From Capra hircus (taxonomy: Eukaryota > Chordata > Mammalia > Artiodactyla > Bovidae): 64,000 nucleotides of DNA. The stretch spans positions 29,693,324 through 29,757,323 of the forward strand of contig NC_030826.1 in the NCBI RefSeq assembly GCF_001704415.2. Reading direction: 5' to 3'. Shown piece after piece: positions 1 through 10,670 of the stretch (positions are counted from its first letter, which is position 1; each line of letters begins with the position of its first letter). The notes under the pieces are model-generated. The model had not been told where the DNA came from and searched no databases. It worked only from the letters and a program-made list of their open reading frames with translations. The translations under genes were made by a program, and so were the position numbers.

Positions 1-394
1 CATAAGTCATGCTTCGGATTTACTGGGGATGCATAATAATGAAGCCAGGCTCCTAATTTAGCAGCACTCCTGGGACTCCCCGTCTCACTGCGGGGCACAG
101 ATCTGTGCCTGAAAGCAGATCAAGGTAGAGGCTGGGAAACCAGGGCTGTTCTGCCAATTCCTTCAGGTGGGAAGAACAGAGTGAAGCGATGACCCAGGGA
201 GATGTTTCAAGTACTAACAGAGAAAGGAGTTCACTATGTCAGGACACTGGGCTTAGATGGGCATTTTGTTTGATGATTATCAAATATGTAACCAGAAAGT
301 AAAAACTCTGCCTTAAACAAAAAGAGGGGAACCTTTTATTAATAGACAAGGGCTACTATGTCATAGAGTAAACTATTTGGGAGTCTCAAAAGTT
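1..394. other. No gene or clear repeat
   Basis: No open frame of note and no repeat I can name. The last 30 bases turn AT-rich and run into a CHR-type SINE. Confidence 0.5.
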
Positions 395-548
395 TTAATT
401 TTTTTAATTAAAAAGTTTTTATTCATTTATTTATTTATATGACCATGCTGCATGGCTTGCGGGGTCTTAGTTCCCCAACCAGGATCTGAAGCCAGGGCAT
501 GGCAGTGAAAGTACTGAGTCCTAGCCACTGGACCAATAGAGAATTCCT
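395..548 (-). mobile_element. CHR-type SINE, reversed
   Basis: Reading the minus strand, the tRNA-derived head (around 500-548) comes first, then a region matching the CHR pattern of loading-type words on the plus strand (gggtcttagttccc, then accaggatctga), then an A/T-rich tail at 395-435 ending in ATTT repeats. CHR SINEs are shared by ruminants, hippos and whales, so this is older than the Bov-tA copies nearby. No target duplication was identified. Confidence 0.75.
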
Positions 549-589
549 ATCATTAAAAAAAAAAAAGATGTTAATAATATAAAATCTTA

Positions 590-1345
590 GGAGACTAGAC
601 ACTTTTCTAAGTGCTGGGGATTAGAGAAGTAAGCAGAAAAGAGAGTGTGTTATCATGGGACAAGATTGGGAGAAAACAGACAACTAAGTCTACTGTGTTG
701 GGTCAGTTAATGATAAGAGCTGAGGTGGAAAGGAAAGCGCAAGTAAAACGATAGTGCTGATGGGGCTGGGGGGACTATTAACAAGGGATACTCAGGAAAA
801 GCCCCTTTGAAGAAATGAAGTTTGTTTAGAGACGAGATTGAAATGATAGCAGAGGCCCTACAAATATCAATATTTAGGGACATAACAAGCCAGGAAAGGG
901 AGCAGCAAGGGCTGAGGCCTTGATATCTTCAAGGAAAGACAAGGAGGCCAGTGGGGCCACATGCCATGGGCAGGAATGGTGAGAAGTGAGAGCAGACAAG
1001 TGGCCAGAGCTGAGACCCTGTAGGCCTGGGGGGCCATGGTGAGGACTCTGAATGCTGTTGGGTCAAGGGAAGCCTTTGGAGGATTGAGGGCAAGGAGGGA
1101 CGTGCTTGGCTGATGTTTTCAAAGGGTTGCTCTGGCTTCCATAGTGGGAGAAGAGAGGAGAGGAGCAGCAGGGACACCAGTAAGGAGGGTGTTCCCGGTC
1201 TGTGATGTGTGAGCACAGCACAGACTGAGATGCCAGTGCAGCAGAATATGAGATGTGGTTGGATCAAGAGTACGTTTGAAGCAGGTTGGGAGGAGTCTCT
1301 GTTGAATGGGATGAGGGTCTGAGAGAAAGACATGAGTGAAAGATA
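590..1345 (-). mobile_element. L2 LINE 3' region, reversed
   Basis: The plus strand reads as the complement of the L2 3' end: a 'tgctgggga' start near 612, 'aaggcc' and 'gaggcc' words around 850-945, 'ggccatggtgaggact' at 1033-1048, and 'gggttgctctggcttcc' at 1124-1140. It is heavily diverged, as expected of an element that stopped moving before the placental radiation. The 140- and 126-residue minus-strand frames here are chance frames within it. Confidence 0.6.
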
Positions 1346-1498
1346 ATCCAATATATATGTCCTGAGAAAACGGGTAAATGATGTTGCTCTTTATTTGGGG
1401 GCAGTGCACCTCAGAAGAGGGGTGAAAATTAGCACATCCTTTGGACATTTTAACTCTCGGCAGCTTACTAGGTATGAAAGGAGAAGTGTTGTTTGGCA

Positions 1499-1709
1499 TG
1501 TGTGCATGCTAAGTAATACAGTCGTGTCCACCTCTTTGCGACCCTATGGACCATAGCCTGCCAGACTCCCCTGTCCATGGGATTCTCCAGGCAAGAATAC
1601 TGGAGTGGGTAGCCATGGGATCTTCCTGATCTAGGGATTGGACCCACATCTCTTATGTCTCCTACATTGGCAGGCAGGTTCTCTTCCACTAGCGCCACCT
1701 GGGAAACCC
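1499..1709 (-). mobile_element. Bov-tA SINE, reversed, with target duplication
   Basis: A whole ruminant SINE: on the minus strand a tRNA-Glu-like head (about 1640-1709), a middle part, and a tail related to the BovB 3' end (about 1510-1560). It is flanked by GTTGTTTGGCA at 1488-1498 and GTTGTTTGGGCA at 1710-1721, a target duplication with one extra G. These SINEs are pol III transcribed and thought to be copied by BovB. The 88-residue minus-strand frame is SINE sequence, not a gene. Confidence 0.9.
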
Positions 1710-1737
1710 GTTGTTTGGGCAGTTGTATATTCAAATC

Positions 1738-2095
1738 AAAGGCTTCCCTGATATCTCAGTTGGTAAAGAATCCTCCTGCAATGCAGGAGACCCTGGTTTG
1801 ATTCCTGGGTTGGGAAGATCAGCTGGAAAAGGGATAGGCTACCCATTCCAGTATTCTTGGGCTTCCCTTGTGGCTCAGCTGGTAAAGAATCTGCCTGCAA
1901 TGTGAGAGACCTGGGTTCAGTCCCCGGGTTGGGAAGATCCCCTAGAGAAGGGAAAGGCTACCCACTCCATTATTCTGGTCTGGAGAATTCCAAGGTACCC
2001 ACTCCATTATTCTGGTCTGGAGAATTCCAAGGACTGTATAGTCCATGGGGTCGCAAAGAGTCAGACACGACTGAGCAACTTTCACTCAATCACTC
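1738..2095 (+). mobile_element. Dimeric Bov-tA SINE with internal duplication
   Basis: Two tRNA-Glu-like heads lie in tandem (1740-1858 and 1859 onward), followed by one BovB-like tail (2040-2080, 'gtcgcaaagagtcagacacg'). Within the second unit a 37-bp block (1959-1995) is repeated exactly at 1996-2032. The element is flanked by ATATTCAAATC (1727-1737) and ATATTCAGATC (2096-2106), a target duplication with one mismatch, so dimer and tail moved as one unit. Confidence 0.9.
1959..2032 (+). repeat. Perfect 37-bp tandem duplication inside SINE
   Basis: Copies 1959-1995 and 1996-2032 are identical. Each starts TACCCACTCC and ends GAATTCCAAGG. This is probably a slippage event in or after the source copy; no other SINE in the window carries it. 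Confidence 0.95.
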
Positions 2096-2182
2096 ATATT
2101 CAGATCTAGAACTTGGGGTAAAGAGAGGGACTGGAGAGTTTGTCAAATAAATTTAGGATGTGTTCATAATTAAAATTATGGG

Positions 2183-2440
2183 TTTTCATTTAGTTTATTG
2201 ATGTATAGTTGCTGTACAATATTATGTAAGTTACAGGTGTACAATATAGTGATTCACAATGTTTAAAGGTTATACTCCATTTATAGTTATTGTAAAACAT
2301 TGGCTCTATTCCCCATGTGGCACATTATCCAAAGACAACCACCATTAACATTTTGGCTAGTGTAAACTTTGAAAACTTTTGTGACATTCTGGCTACATAT
2401 TTCCAAACTTTTATGGGGAAAAAAAAAGAATTTCTGGAGG
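2183..2440 (-). mobile_element. L1 LINE 3' end, reversed
   Basis: Plus-strand words such as 'ttgctgtacaatatta', 'ttacaggtgtacaatatag' and 'ttaaaggttatactcc' are the complement of the 3' untranslated end of artiodactyl L1 elements. It is 5'-truncated and has no coding content. Confidence 0.65.
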
Positions 2441-2464
2441 TGGCACCAGAAATCTGCATGCTAA

Positions 2465-2735
2465 AAATTATTTATTAATTTTATTTGGAGGCTGTGCTGG
2501 GTCTTTGTTGCTGCGTACAGGCTTTCTGTAGTTGCAAAGAGCAGGGGTTACTCTCTGGTTGTGATGTACAGGCTTTTCATTGTGGTGGCTTATCTTATTG
2601 CAAAGCATGGGCTCTAAAGCCTGGACTCAGTAGTCGTGGTGCCTGGGCTTAACTGCTCCACAGCATGTGGGATCTTCCCAGACTTAGGCTCAAACCCATC
2701 TCCCCTTCCTTGGCAGGCATTCTGCATTTTTAACA
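2465..2735 (-). mobile_element. CHR-type SINE, reversed, near full length
   Basis: Reading the minus strand there is a degraded tRNA head (2690-2735), then the long CHR body, seen on the plus strand as 'gtgctgggtctttgttgct', 'aggctttctgtagttg' and 'tgtggtggctt', then a TTTATTAATTTTATTT-type tail at 2468-2485. BovB copy 1 begins immediately to its right. Confidence 0.75.
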
Positions 2736-2831
2736 AGCCTCTCCAGGCAACTGAAGTGCATGTCAAGGTTTAAGGTCAAGCAACCTGAAAGAACTCTCCC
2801 TGGCTGCAACGGACCATGTAGAAGCATGGCT

Positions 2832-3060
2832 GAGAGGAGCTACCCCACGTCCGAGGTCAGGGACTGCAGCCGAGAGGAGCAACCCCATGTCCAAGGAGCG
2901 GTGGCTGTGCAGGCGCAGGAGGAGGGCCAAGAGGAGCTACTCCACGTTCAAGGTCTGGAGGGGCCGCCGTAAGGAGATACCCCTCATCCAAGGTAAGGAG
3001 CAGTGGCTGCGCTTTGCTAGAGCTGCCGTGAAGAGATACCCCACATCCAAAGTAAGAGAA
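2832..3060 (+). promoter_or_regulatory. BovB 5' region with about five degenerate repeats
   Basis: Related units start near 2832, 2872, 2931, 2971 and 3031. Each has a purine-rich GAGGAGC or AGGAGATAC block followed by a CCCCA(C/T)(A/G)TCC block, spaced 40-60 bp apart. Repeated 5' blocks in LINEs often hold the internal promoter, so a promoter role is an inference. The short open frames at 2760-3114 on both strands are by-products of the repeat. Confidence 0.5.
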
Positions 3061-3476
3061 ACCCAAGTAAGATGGTACGTATTGCAAGAGGGCATCAGAG
3101 GGCAGACACACTGAAACCATACTCACAGAAAACTAGTCAATCTAAACTCTCTAGGACCACAGCCTTGTCTAACTCAATGAAACTAAGCCATGCTGTGTGG
3201 GGCCACCCAAGACGGGAGGGTCATGGTGGAGAGGTCTGACAGAATGTGGTCCACTGGAGAAGGGAATGGAAACCACTTCAGTATCCTTGCCTTGAGAACC
3301 GTATGAACAGTATGAAAAGGCAAAATGATAGGATACTGAAAGAGGAACTCCCCAGGTCAGTAGGTGCCCAATATGCTACTGGAGATCAGTGGAGAAATAA
3401 CTCCAGAAAGAATGAAGGGATGGAATCAAAGCAAAAACAATACCCACTTGTGGATGTGACTAGTGATAGAAGCAAG

Positions 3477-6300
3477 GTCCGATACTGTAAAGAGCAATAT
3501 TGCATAGGAACCTGGAATGTTAGGTCCATGAATCAAGGCAAATTGAAAGTGGTCAAACAAGAGATGGCAAGAGTGAACGTCTACATTCTAGGAATCAGTG
3601 AACTAAAGTGAACTGGAATGGGTGAATTTAACTCAGATGACCATTATATCTACTACTGTAGGCAGGAATCCATTAGAAGAAATGGAGTAGCCATCATGGT
3701 CAACAAGAGTCTGAAATGCAGTACTTGGATGCAATCTCAAAAATGACAGAATGATCTCTGTTCGTTTCCAAGGCAAACCATTCAATATCACAGTAATCCA
3801 AGTCTATTCCCCAACCAGTAATGCTGAAGAGGCTGAAGTTGAATGGTTCTATGAAGACTTACAAGACCTTTTAGAACTAACACCCAAAAAAGATGTCTTT
3901 TTCATTATAGGGGACTGGAATGCAAAAGTAGGAAGTCAAGAAACACCTGGGGTAATAGGCAAATTTGGCCTTGGAATATGGAATGCAGCAGGGCAAAGGC
4001 TAATAGAGTTTTGCCAAGAGAGCACACTGGTGATAGCAAACATCCTCTTCCAACAACACAAGAGAAGACTCTACACATCGACATCACCAGATGGTCAACA
4101 CCAAAATCAGATTGATTATATTCTTTGCAGCCAAAGATGGAGAAACTCTATACAGTCAGCAGAAACAAGACCAGGAGCTGACTGTGGCTCAGATCATGAA
4201 CTTCTTATTGCCAAATTCAGACTTAAATTGAAAAAAGTAGGGAAAACCACTAGACCATTCAGGTATGACCTAAATCAAATCCCTTATGATTATACAGTGG
4301 AAGTGACAAATAGATTTAAGGAACTAGATCTGATAGACAGAGTGCCTGATGAACTATGGAATGAGGTCCGTGACATTGTACAGGAGACAGGGATCAAGAC
4401 CATCCCCATGGAAAAGAAATGCAAAAAAGCAAAATGGCTGTCTGGGGAGGCCTTACAAATAGCTGTGAAAGGAAGAGAGGTGAAAAGCAAAGGAGAAAAG
4501 GAAAGATATACCCATTTGAATGCAGAGTTCCAAAGAATAGCAAGGAGGGATAAGAAAGCCTTCCTCAGTGATCAATGCAAAGAAATAGAGGAAAACAACA
4601 GGATGGGAAAGACTAAAGATCTCTTCAAGATAATTAGAGATACCAAGGGAACATTTCGTGCAAAGATGGGCTCGATAAAGGACAGAAATGGTATGGACCT
4701 AACAGAAGCAGAAGATATTAAGAAGAGGTGGCAAGAATACACAGAAGAACTATACCAAAAAGATCTTCATGACCCAGATAATCATGATGGTGTGATCACT
4801 CACCTCGAGCCAGACATCCTGGAATGTGAAGTCAAGTGGGCCTTAGAAAGCATCACTATGAACAAAGCTAGTGGAGGTTATGGAATTCCAGTTGTGCTAT
4901 TTCAAATCCTGAAAGATGATGCTGTTAAAGTGCTGCACTCAATATGCCAGCAAATTTGGAAACCTCAGGAGTGGCAACAGGCCTGGAAAAGGTCAGTTTT
5001 CATTCCAATCCCAAAGAAAGGCAATGCCAAAGAATGATCAAACTACTGCACGATTGCACTCATCTCACACACTAGTAAAGTAATGCTCAAAATTCTCCAA
5101 GCCAGGCTTCAGCAATACATGAACCATGAACTTCCAGATGTTCAAGCTGATTTTAGAAAAGGCAGAGGAACCAGAGATCAAATTTGGAAAAAGCAAGAGA
5201 CTTCCAGAAAAACATCTACTTCTGCTTTATTGACAATGCCAAAGCCTTTGACTGTGTGGATCACAATAAACTGTGGAAAATTCTGAAAGAGATGGGAATA
5301 CCAGACCACCTGACCTGCCTCCTGAGAAACCTATATGTAGGTCAGGAAGCAACAGTTAGAACTGGACATGGAGCAACAGACTGGTTCCAAATAGGAAAAG
5401 GAGTAGGTCAAGGCTGTATATTGTTACCCTGCTTATTTAACTTCTATGCAGAGTACATCATGAGAAACGCTGGGCTGGAGGAAGCACAAGCTGGAATCAA
5501 GATTGCTGGGAGAAATATCAATAACCTCAGATATTCAGATGACACCACCTTTATGGTAGAAAATGAAGAGGAACTAAAAATCCTCTTGATGAAAGTGAAA
5601 GATGAGAGTGAAAAAGTTGGCTTAAAGCTCAGCATTCAGAAACGAAGATCATGGCATCTGGTCCCATCACTTCATGGGAAATAGATGGGAAACAGTGGAA
5701 ACAGTGTCAGACTTTATTTTTGGGGGCTCCAAAATCACTGCAGATGGTGATTGCAGCCATGAAATTAAAAGATGCTTACTCCTTGGAAGGAAAGTTATGA
5801 CCAACCTAGATGGCATATTAAAAAGCAGAGATATTACTTTGTCAACAAAGGTCCATCTAGTCAAGGCTATGGTTTTTCCAGTAGTCATGCATGGATGTGA
5901 GAGTTGGACTGTGAGGAAGGCTGAGCGCTGAAGAATTGATGCTTTTGAACTGTGGTGTTGGAGAAGACTCTTGAGAGTCCCTTGGACTGCAAGGAGATCC
6001 AACCAGTCCATTCTGAAGGAGATCAATCCTGGGATTTCTTTGGAAGGAATGATGCTAAAGCTGAAACTCCAGTACTTTGGCCACCTCATGCAAAGAGTTG
6101 ACTCATTGGAAAAGACTCTGATGCTGGGAGGGATTGGGGGCAGGAGGAGAAGGGGACGACAGAGGATGAGATGGCTGGATGGCATCACTGACTCGATGGA
6201 TGTGAGTCTGAGTGAACTTCGGGAGTTGGTGATGGATAGGGAGGCCTGGCGTGCTGCGATTCATGGGGTTGCAAAGAGTCGGACACGACTGAGTGACTGA
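3477..6300 (+). pseudogene. Broken BovB endonuclease/reverse-transcriptase gene
   Basis: Remains of the single BovB protein, with frame changes and stops. The endonuclease N-terminus (GTWNVRS near 3510) ends at a stop at 3609-3611. The main frame 3751-5037 (428 residues) has the endonuclease motifs GDWN (residues 54-57), QIDYIL (120-125) and SDH (147-149), a charged linker, and the start of the reverse transcriptase (KASG at about 370). A TGA at 5035-5037 replaces the TGC codon present in copy 2. About 22 bases present in copy 2 are missing near 5183, shifting the frame. The next frame, 5184-5684, has the FID..AFD, QG and catalytic motifs; the last is YSDD rather than YADD. A further shift near 5645 and a stop at 5929-5931 split the C-terminus (5674-5931, 5971-6300). 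Not functional as it stands. Confidence 0.92.
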
Positions 6301-6316
6301 ACTGAACTGAACTGAA

Positions 6317-6685
6317 AGAAGAGCATGGCTACCCTTGTGAAAATGCTTCTTTACGTAAAAAGGAAAGAAGCACTAACACAGATTGGTCACCAATTTAGAA
6401 CATGCACCACATCCTACAGGTTGGAGAAAACAGTGAGGCAGAGACTGTGAGATGCTCACCACGAACCCACTTCTTCCTTCTGTCAATAAGTTAACTGACA
6501 TTTTCCAGCCTTCCTGACTGTGGTGAGAGGACGAGCTATTGAGTTCTGGCCAGTGACATGTGGGCAGAAAGAATATGGCCACATACGAACTGAGCTAAAA
6601 ATTCTCTGTGGAAACCTCCACTGTTACCCTCTTTACTCTTCAGCCATCAGAACACAGAACATCCAGATGGGTTCTTGGGGTTAAG
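6317..6685. other. Non-coding; possible old dispersed repeat
   Basis: No gene. Words around 6465-6600 ('tctggccagtgacatgtggg', 'cagaaagaatatggcc') resemble an old mammalian dispersed repeat, but I cannot name the family with confidence. Confidence 0.3.
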
Positions 6686-6882
6686 AGTTGTTGTTCAGTC
6701 GCTAAGTCATGTCTGACTCTTTACAGCCCCATGGACTTCGGCACGCCAGGCTTCCCTGTCCTTCACCATCTCCCGGAGTTTGCTGAAACTCATGTCCACT
6801 GAGTCAGTGATGCCATCCAACCATTTCATTCTCTGTCTCCCCCTTCTCCTCTTGCCCTCAATTTTTCCCAGCAGGGCTTAAG
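6686..6882 (-). mobile_element. BovB 3' fragment, reversed
   Basis: The plus strand begins 'gttgttcagtcgctaagtc' and continues with the complement of the last 200 bases of BovB (compare 6120-6300 read backwards). It is strongly 5'-truncated, the usual fate of LINE copies. Confidence 0.85.
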
Positions 6883-7226
6883 AGATGATGGTATAATCAG
6901 ATGGGAGAGGATTTTGAGTAGTTGGGAAGACAGAAATCCCTGTTCACAGAAAGCTCTAGTTCAAGAAAAACAAGGGGAAGATGCTTCTAAAATGGGGAAA
7001 CCACTGGAGATGTGTTTGGCCACACCCATCTCTATTCTGCCAGTAAAGACATCTGTCTCCACTTCTACCATCTCCAGAAATGTCTTGGCTCAAGAGATCT
7101 TCGTAGTAAATCAAACCAGGAAAAATATTATCAGACAGACATAACAGAGAAGGAACAGACAACCATAGAGTTGTTTTGAATTTGCTATAAAGGAGGTAAA
7201 AATTAAGAGATAATATAACACCTCAA
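6883..7226. other. Nothing recognised
   Basis: Ordinary non-coding sequence. The 76- and 68-residue frames on opposite strands overlap each other and match no family I know. Confidence 0.4.
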
Positions 7227-7437
7227 GGGCTTCCCAGGTGGCTCAGTGGTAAAGAATCTGCCTGCCAAGCAGGAGACGTGGGTTTGATCCCTGGGTCTGG
7301 AAGATCCCTTGGAGTAGGAAATGGCAATGCATTTCAGCATTCTTCTTTGGAGAACCCCATGGACAGAGGAACCTGGCAGGCTATGTATAGTCCATGGGGT
7401 CACAGACAGTCTACACTAATTAGTGACTAAACGGCAC
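7227..7437 (+). mobile_element. Bov-tA SINE
   Basis: The head starts GGGCTTCCCAGGTGGCTCAG, with a degraded B box around 7283-7293 (GGGTTTGATCC). The tail at 7390-7425 is diverged from the BovB-like consensus. Full length. Confidence 0.9.
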
Positions 7438-8169
7438 AATGCAGCATCTCAAACAAAATGAAGTTTGGAGGAAATGCTCTTTGGGGAGTTGCAGGACTGC
7501 CTCTAGCAGAGAGCGGGCTGATGCTCACCTACTTGGCATGAATCTAGCTGATTGATTGCACCTCATTTCTAGACTGACTGATGTTGCATATCTCTAATGG
7601 GTTGGTGCCAATGACACAGTGACAGCTGATAAATATTTTGCACTTCCCTCCTGGATGAGGGGAGAGGGCATGTGGAAAAAAGGCAAGATCTCTTAAGGGC
7701 TTTTAGAGCTGGGAGCATTCAGAAGGCAGTAGAATAGCAGGAGGAGCCCCACGTGGGTCCTCGGACAGCATCAGAGGTTTGGGGAAGGCTTGACTGCAGA
7801 AAGCTATCCTTCTCAGTAATGGGGATCCCAGCCTTCTCAACCCATGCGCTAGCCCTTCCAAACCCCAGGATGTAAGAATCTAATAGGTAGTTCCATGCTA
7901 TCAAATGCACGCAGGGCAATCCATTAAGAGGGCCAAGTGTGAAGGACCTCTTGGTTTTTAAAGTAGTGCAGCCATTTAAATCACCAGAGGAAGTCAAATG
8001 GCTTAATTCTGATTATTCTTTGGAATGCCTAGAAAGTACTCTAGAGAGGCATGCTAAAGAACAGGGAATGAGGGATCTTTGGGAAAAGCCCCAGTAGTCA
8101 AACTGCCTGCCAAGAATTGGCAGCAATAACTGAAAGACCGAAGTCATTAGTCTCTTTCTCTTTATTTCC
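7438..8169. other. Nothing recognised
   Basis: About 730 bases without a recognised repeat or a convincing frame. The 92- and 61-residue minus-strand frames have no family features. Confidence 0.4.
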
Positions 8170-8620
8170 AGATCATTTGCCAGTTTTCCCAACACCATTT
8201 GTTGAATAATCTACCCCTTACTTACTGATCTGAAATGCCAACTTCATCATGAAACACATTCTCATATGGTCTTGGATCTATTACTGAGGTTTTGTATTTT
8301 GTTTCTTGTTATTCTCTGTGAAGTACAGAGTTTGAAACATTTTTTAAATCAAGTGAATTAATTACATTATTCAGATCTTCAACCTCCCTATTTTTGCCTA
8401 TTGATCTGTCAGAGATTATAAAAAAAAAATATAACAGTTTCCTTACCACCATTCTAATTCTGTCAATTTCTTCATGAATAGCAAATATTTTGCTTTTATA
8501 TATTTTGATGCAACATTATTGCCCAGATAAAAGTTTGTTATCTGCGATATAGTCACTGTGAGTTACAACTTTTGTCAAAGCAAAATGAGGCTTCCAGTTT
8601 TAAAATCATAGAGAAAAGAT
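8170..8620 (-). mobile_element. Old L1 fragment, reversed
   Basis: 'tttcccaacaccatttgttg' near 8187 and the following AT-rich text with 'gatctgtcagagatta' and 'tctgtcaatttcttcatg' read as the complement of an old L1 3' region. Highly diverged; ends approximate. Confidence 0.5.
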
Positions 8621-9619
8621 GGTTTGGTTTCCATTTCTTTTCAAAAGCATTCCAAACGACAAAGAGAAACTGAAACCAAAATTTCATCTTTCATGAAATC
8701 AGAAGACTTCTACAGCCCCAAACAATGTAGCTTTATGCGAAAAGGGAGCATGAATGGATGATGCTAAATGGTGTAGCAATGAGAGTAAGGTTGACATGAC
8801 TTAAACGGCAGAGGGGGAGACTGAGAAGCAGGTGACATTTCCTGGCTGACAGCCGGAAAGCCTTAGGAATTAGAGAAAGCAAATAGCAAAGAAACCAGGG
8901 GAGAGGTAGGGCTGACAACCAGAGGATTATGGGAAAGTCTTTATAAGAAGCAAGTAGATCCAGTGTCCCCTACCCTGCCCACCACTATCCTGTATACTCA
9001 GCAGTTATCCCCAATATAATGCAAGAGACAAATAACTTTTCAAAAATTGAATCTGAGAGCCTTGTAACTCATATACATTGACCACAGAGTAGGGCCAGGT
9101 GAGATGGAGTTTGACCACAGGGGAAAAAAGTCAAAGCCTATTCATAGAATGATGGGAACATCTGTCAGCTGCAGAATTCTGGGAGATACGGGGGAGAAAC
9201 CACATCCGTCTCTGCACAGCCAAAGAAAGAACCTACCCACACTAACCTTTGGTTCCCGAAGAAAAGCTCCACTGCCACTTGTTTACAGTGAAGTCAGTAG
9301 CTTCCTTGGATGTAGATTTCAGTTCGTTTTTTAGTGCTTTAGCCTCAGATATGAACAGCAGAGAACCACCAGACCTCCAAAGAAAACTCCCGATACAAAA
9401 AAAAAGGAATCAAAACAAACAAAATCAGCATGACTGAAAATAATGCAGAGAGTTTTAAAGATTAATTTCCTTAAGCTTTAAAGAAATTGTAATTAGTCTC
9501 TTCAGAAATGGTAAAATATCGTGCAACTGTGAAACAAATATATTTATAAAAGGGACAAAGGGCAGCAGTCAGAGTACCAGAAACAGACTTTTGAAATTAA
9601 AAATGTCAAAATGATGGTG
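8621..9619. other. Non-coding, possibly more old L1
   Basis: An A-rich plus strand with no clear gene. The 76- and 62-residue plus frames at 9104-9437 overlap each other in different frames and lack recognisable features. The neighbouring sequence is old L1, so part of this may be L1 too decayed to read. Confidence 0.35.
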
Positions 9620-10670
9620 AAAAATTCAGCAGAGTTTGGAAAACACAGTTGAAAAGTCTTCAAGAAATTAGAATAAAATTATAAAGAAATAGACCAAAGA
9701 ATCCAGTTCCTAAATTGTCACAGTTTCTGAAAACAAAAATCAGGAAAGCGTAGGGGGAGACATTATTAAAGGAACAATAAAATTCACCTGCCCAGAATGG
9801 GTTCCAGATCACTTCCTACCAGATGCTCAGCACAATGGGTGATAAAATACAAAAATACACACAATAGTGAAATTTCAGAATACTGGGTAAAGAAAAGAGC
9901 TTAAAGCATGCAAAGTTGGTGGGAACCAGGGCACAAGCAAAAATCAGTAATCAGAATGGCATTGGATGGACTTCAAGAAAGCAGGAGATAGAAAGCAACG
10001 AAGCAAAGATTTTAATAGAAATTGGAGAGTAACCAGTGCCAACCTAGAATTTTCAGGTAGTGCTGGTGGTAAAGAATCCACCAGCCAGTGCAGGAGACAT
10101 GACACTTGGGTTCAATCCTTTGGTCGGAAAGATCCTCTGGAGGATCTTGGCAACCCATTCCAGGATTCTTGCCTGAACAATTGCATGGACAGAGGAGCCT
10201 GGCGGGCTACAGTTCATAGGTTTGCAAAGAGTTGGATATGACTAAAAGTGGCTTAGCATGCACACAAGGTCTGCGATTAAGTGTTAGCGTAGGAATGCAA
10301 AAGTCTAAAAACAAAGCTAACATTTGTCTTTTTCTCTTTTTTCCCTTCCAGAAAGCAACTAAAGGATATACTCCAACGAAATTAGATAGAAATTCAAGAA
10401 AATGAAAGATGAAGATTCAGAAAAGTGGGAAAAGGGGATGGAAGGCCTTCCGGGAATGGTGACAAAGGTACGTTCCAGCTGACAGCATGTCTTCAAACCT
10501 AGAGATGGAGCAGATGAATGCAGATGAGCAGTGATGTCTCCTGAAAAAGGTTTGAAATGACAGTTTATCTGATGGATTTAAACACATGGAAATAATGTTA
10601 AGAGATCTCTTACAGAGCTCTTGATACTTATGGGGAAAGTTAGCCACAGTTTAAGGTGGAAAAGAAAAAA
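9620..10670 (+). mobile_element. Old L1/HAL1-type fragment split by a SINE
   Basis: Readable L1-like words include 'atttcagaatactgggtaaag' (about 9870), 'atcagaatggcattgg' (9951), 'gccaacctagaatttt' (10038-10053) and, after the inserted SINE, 'attaagtgttagcgtagg' and 'actaaaggatatactcc'. The text resumes after the SINE at the expected point, so the SINE landed in an existing L1 copy. Confidence 0.5.
10056..10262 (+). mobile_element. Bov-tA SINE inside old L1
   Basis: The head is diverged ('tgctggtggtaaagaatcc'). The middle and tail are clear, ending 'gcaaagagttggatatgac' and a short CACA run at 10260-10265. Diverged enough to be one of the older copies here. Confidence 0.85.

Larger units (their letters stand above)
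2742..6316 (+). mobile_element. BovB (RTE-type) LINE copy 1, near full length
   Basis: A long BovB retrotransposon on the plus strand. Parts in order: a 5' region of degenerate direct repeats (2832-3060); a segment at 3255-3330 related to the Bov-A SINE body; an apurinic-type endonuclease domain (about 3500-4250); a linker; a reverse-transcriptase domain (about 4850-5640); a C-terminal region to about 6250; and the typical 3' end of repeated CTGAA units (6298-6315). RTE elements code for one protein with endonuclease and reverse transcriptase that nicks DNA and copies its RNA at the nick. Here the frame is broken many times, so no active protein is expected. The left boundary is approximate and I did not find a convincing target duplication. 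Confidence 0.93.

Noticed and set aside
2760..3126. Three overlapping frames of 70-89 residues
   Set aside because: They arise from the degenerate repeats of the BovB 5' region and lie in different frames and strands.
5667..6188. 173-residue minus-strand frame (also the 147-residue frame at 37864-38307)
   Set aside because: These are antisense shadows of the BovB C-terminal coding region, seen again in the other BovB fragments.
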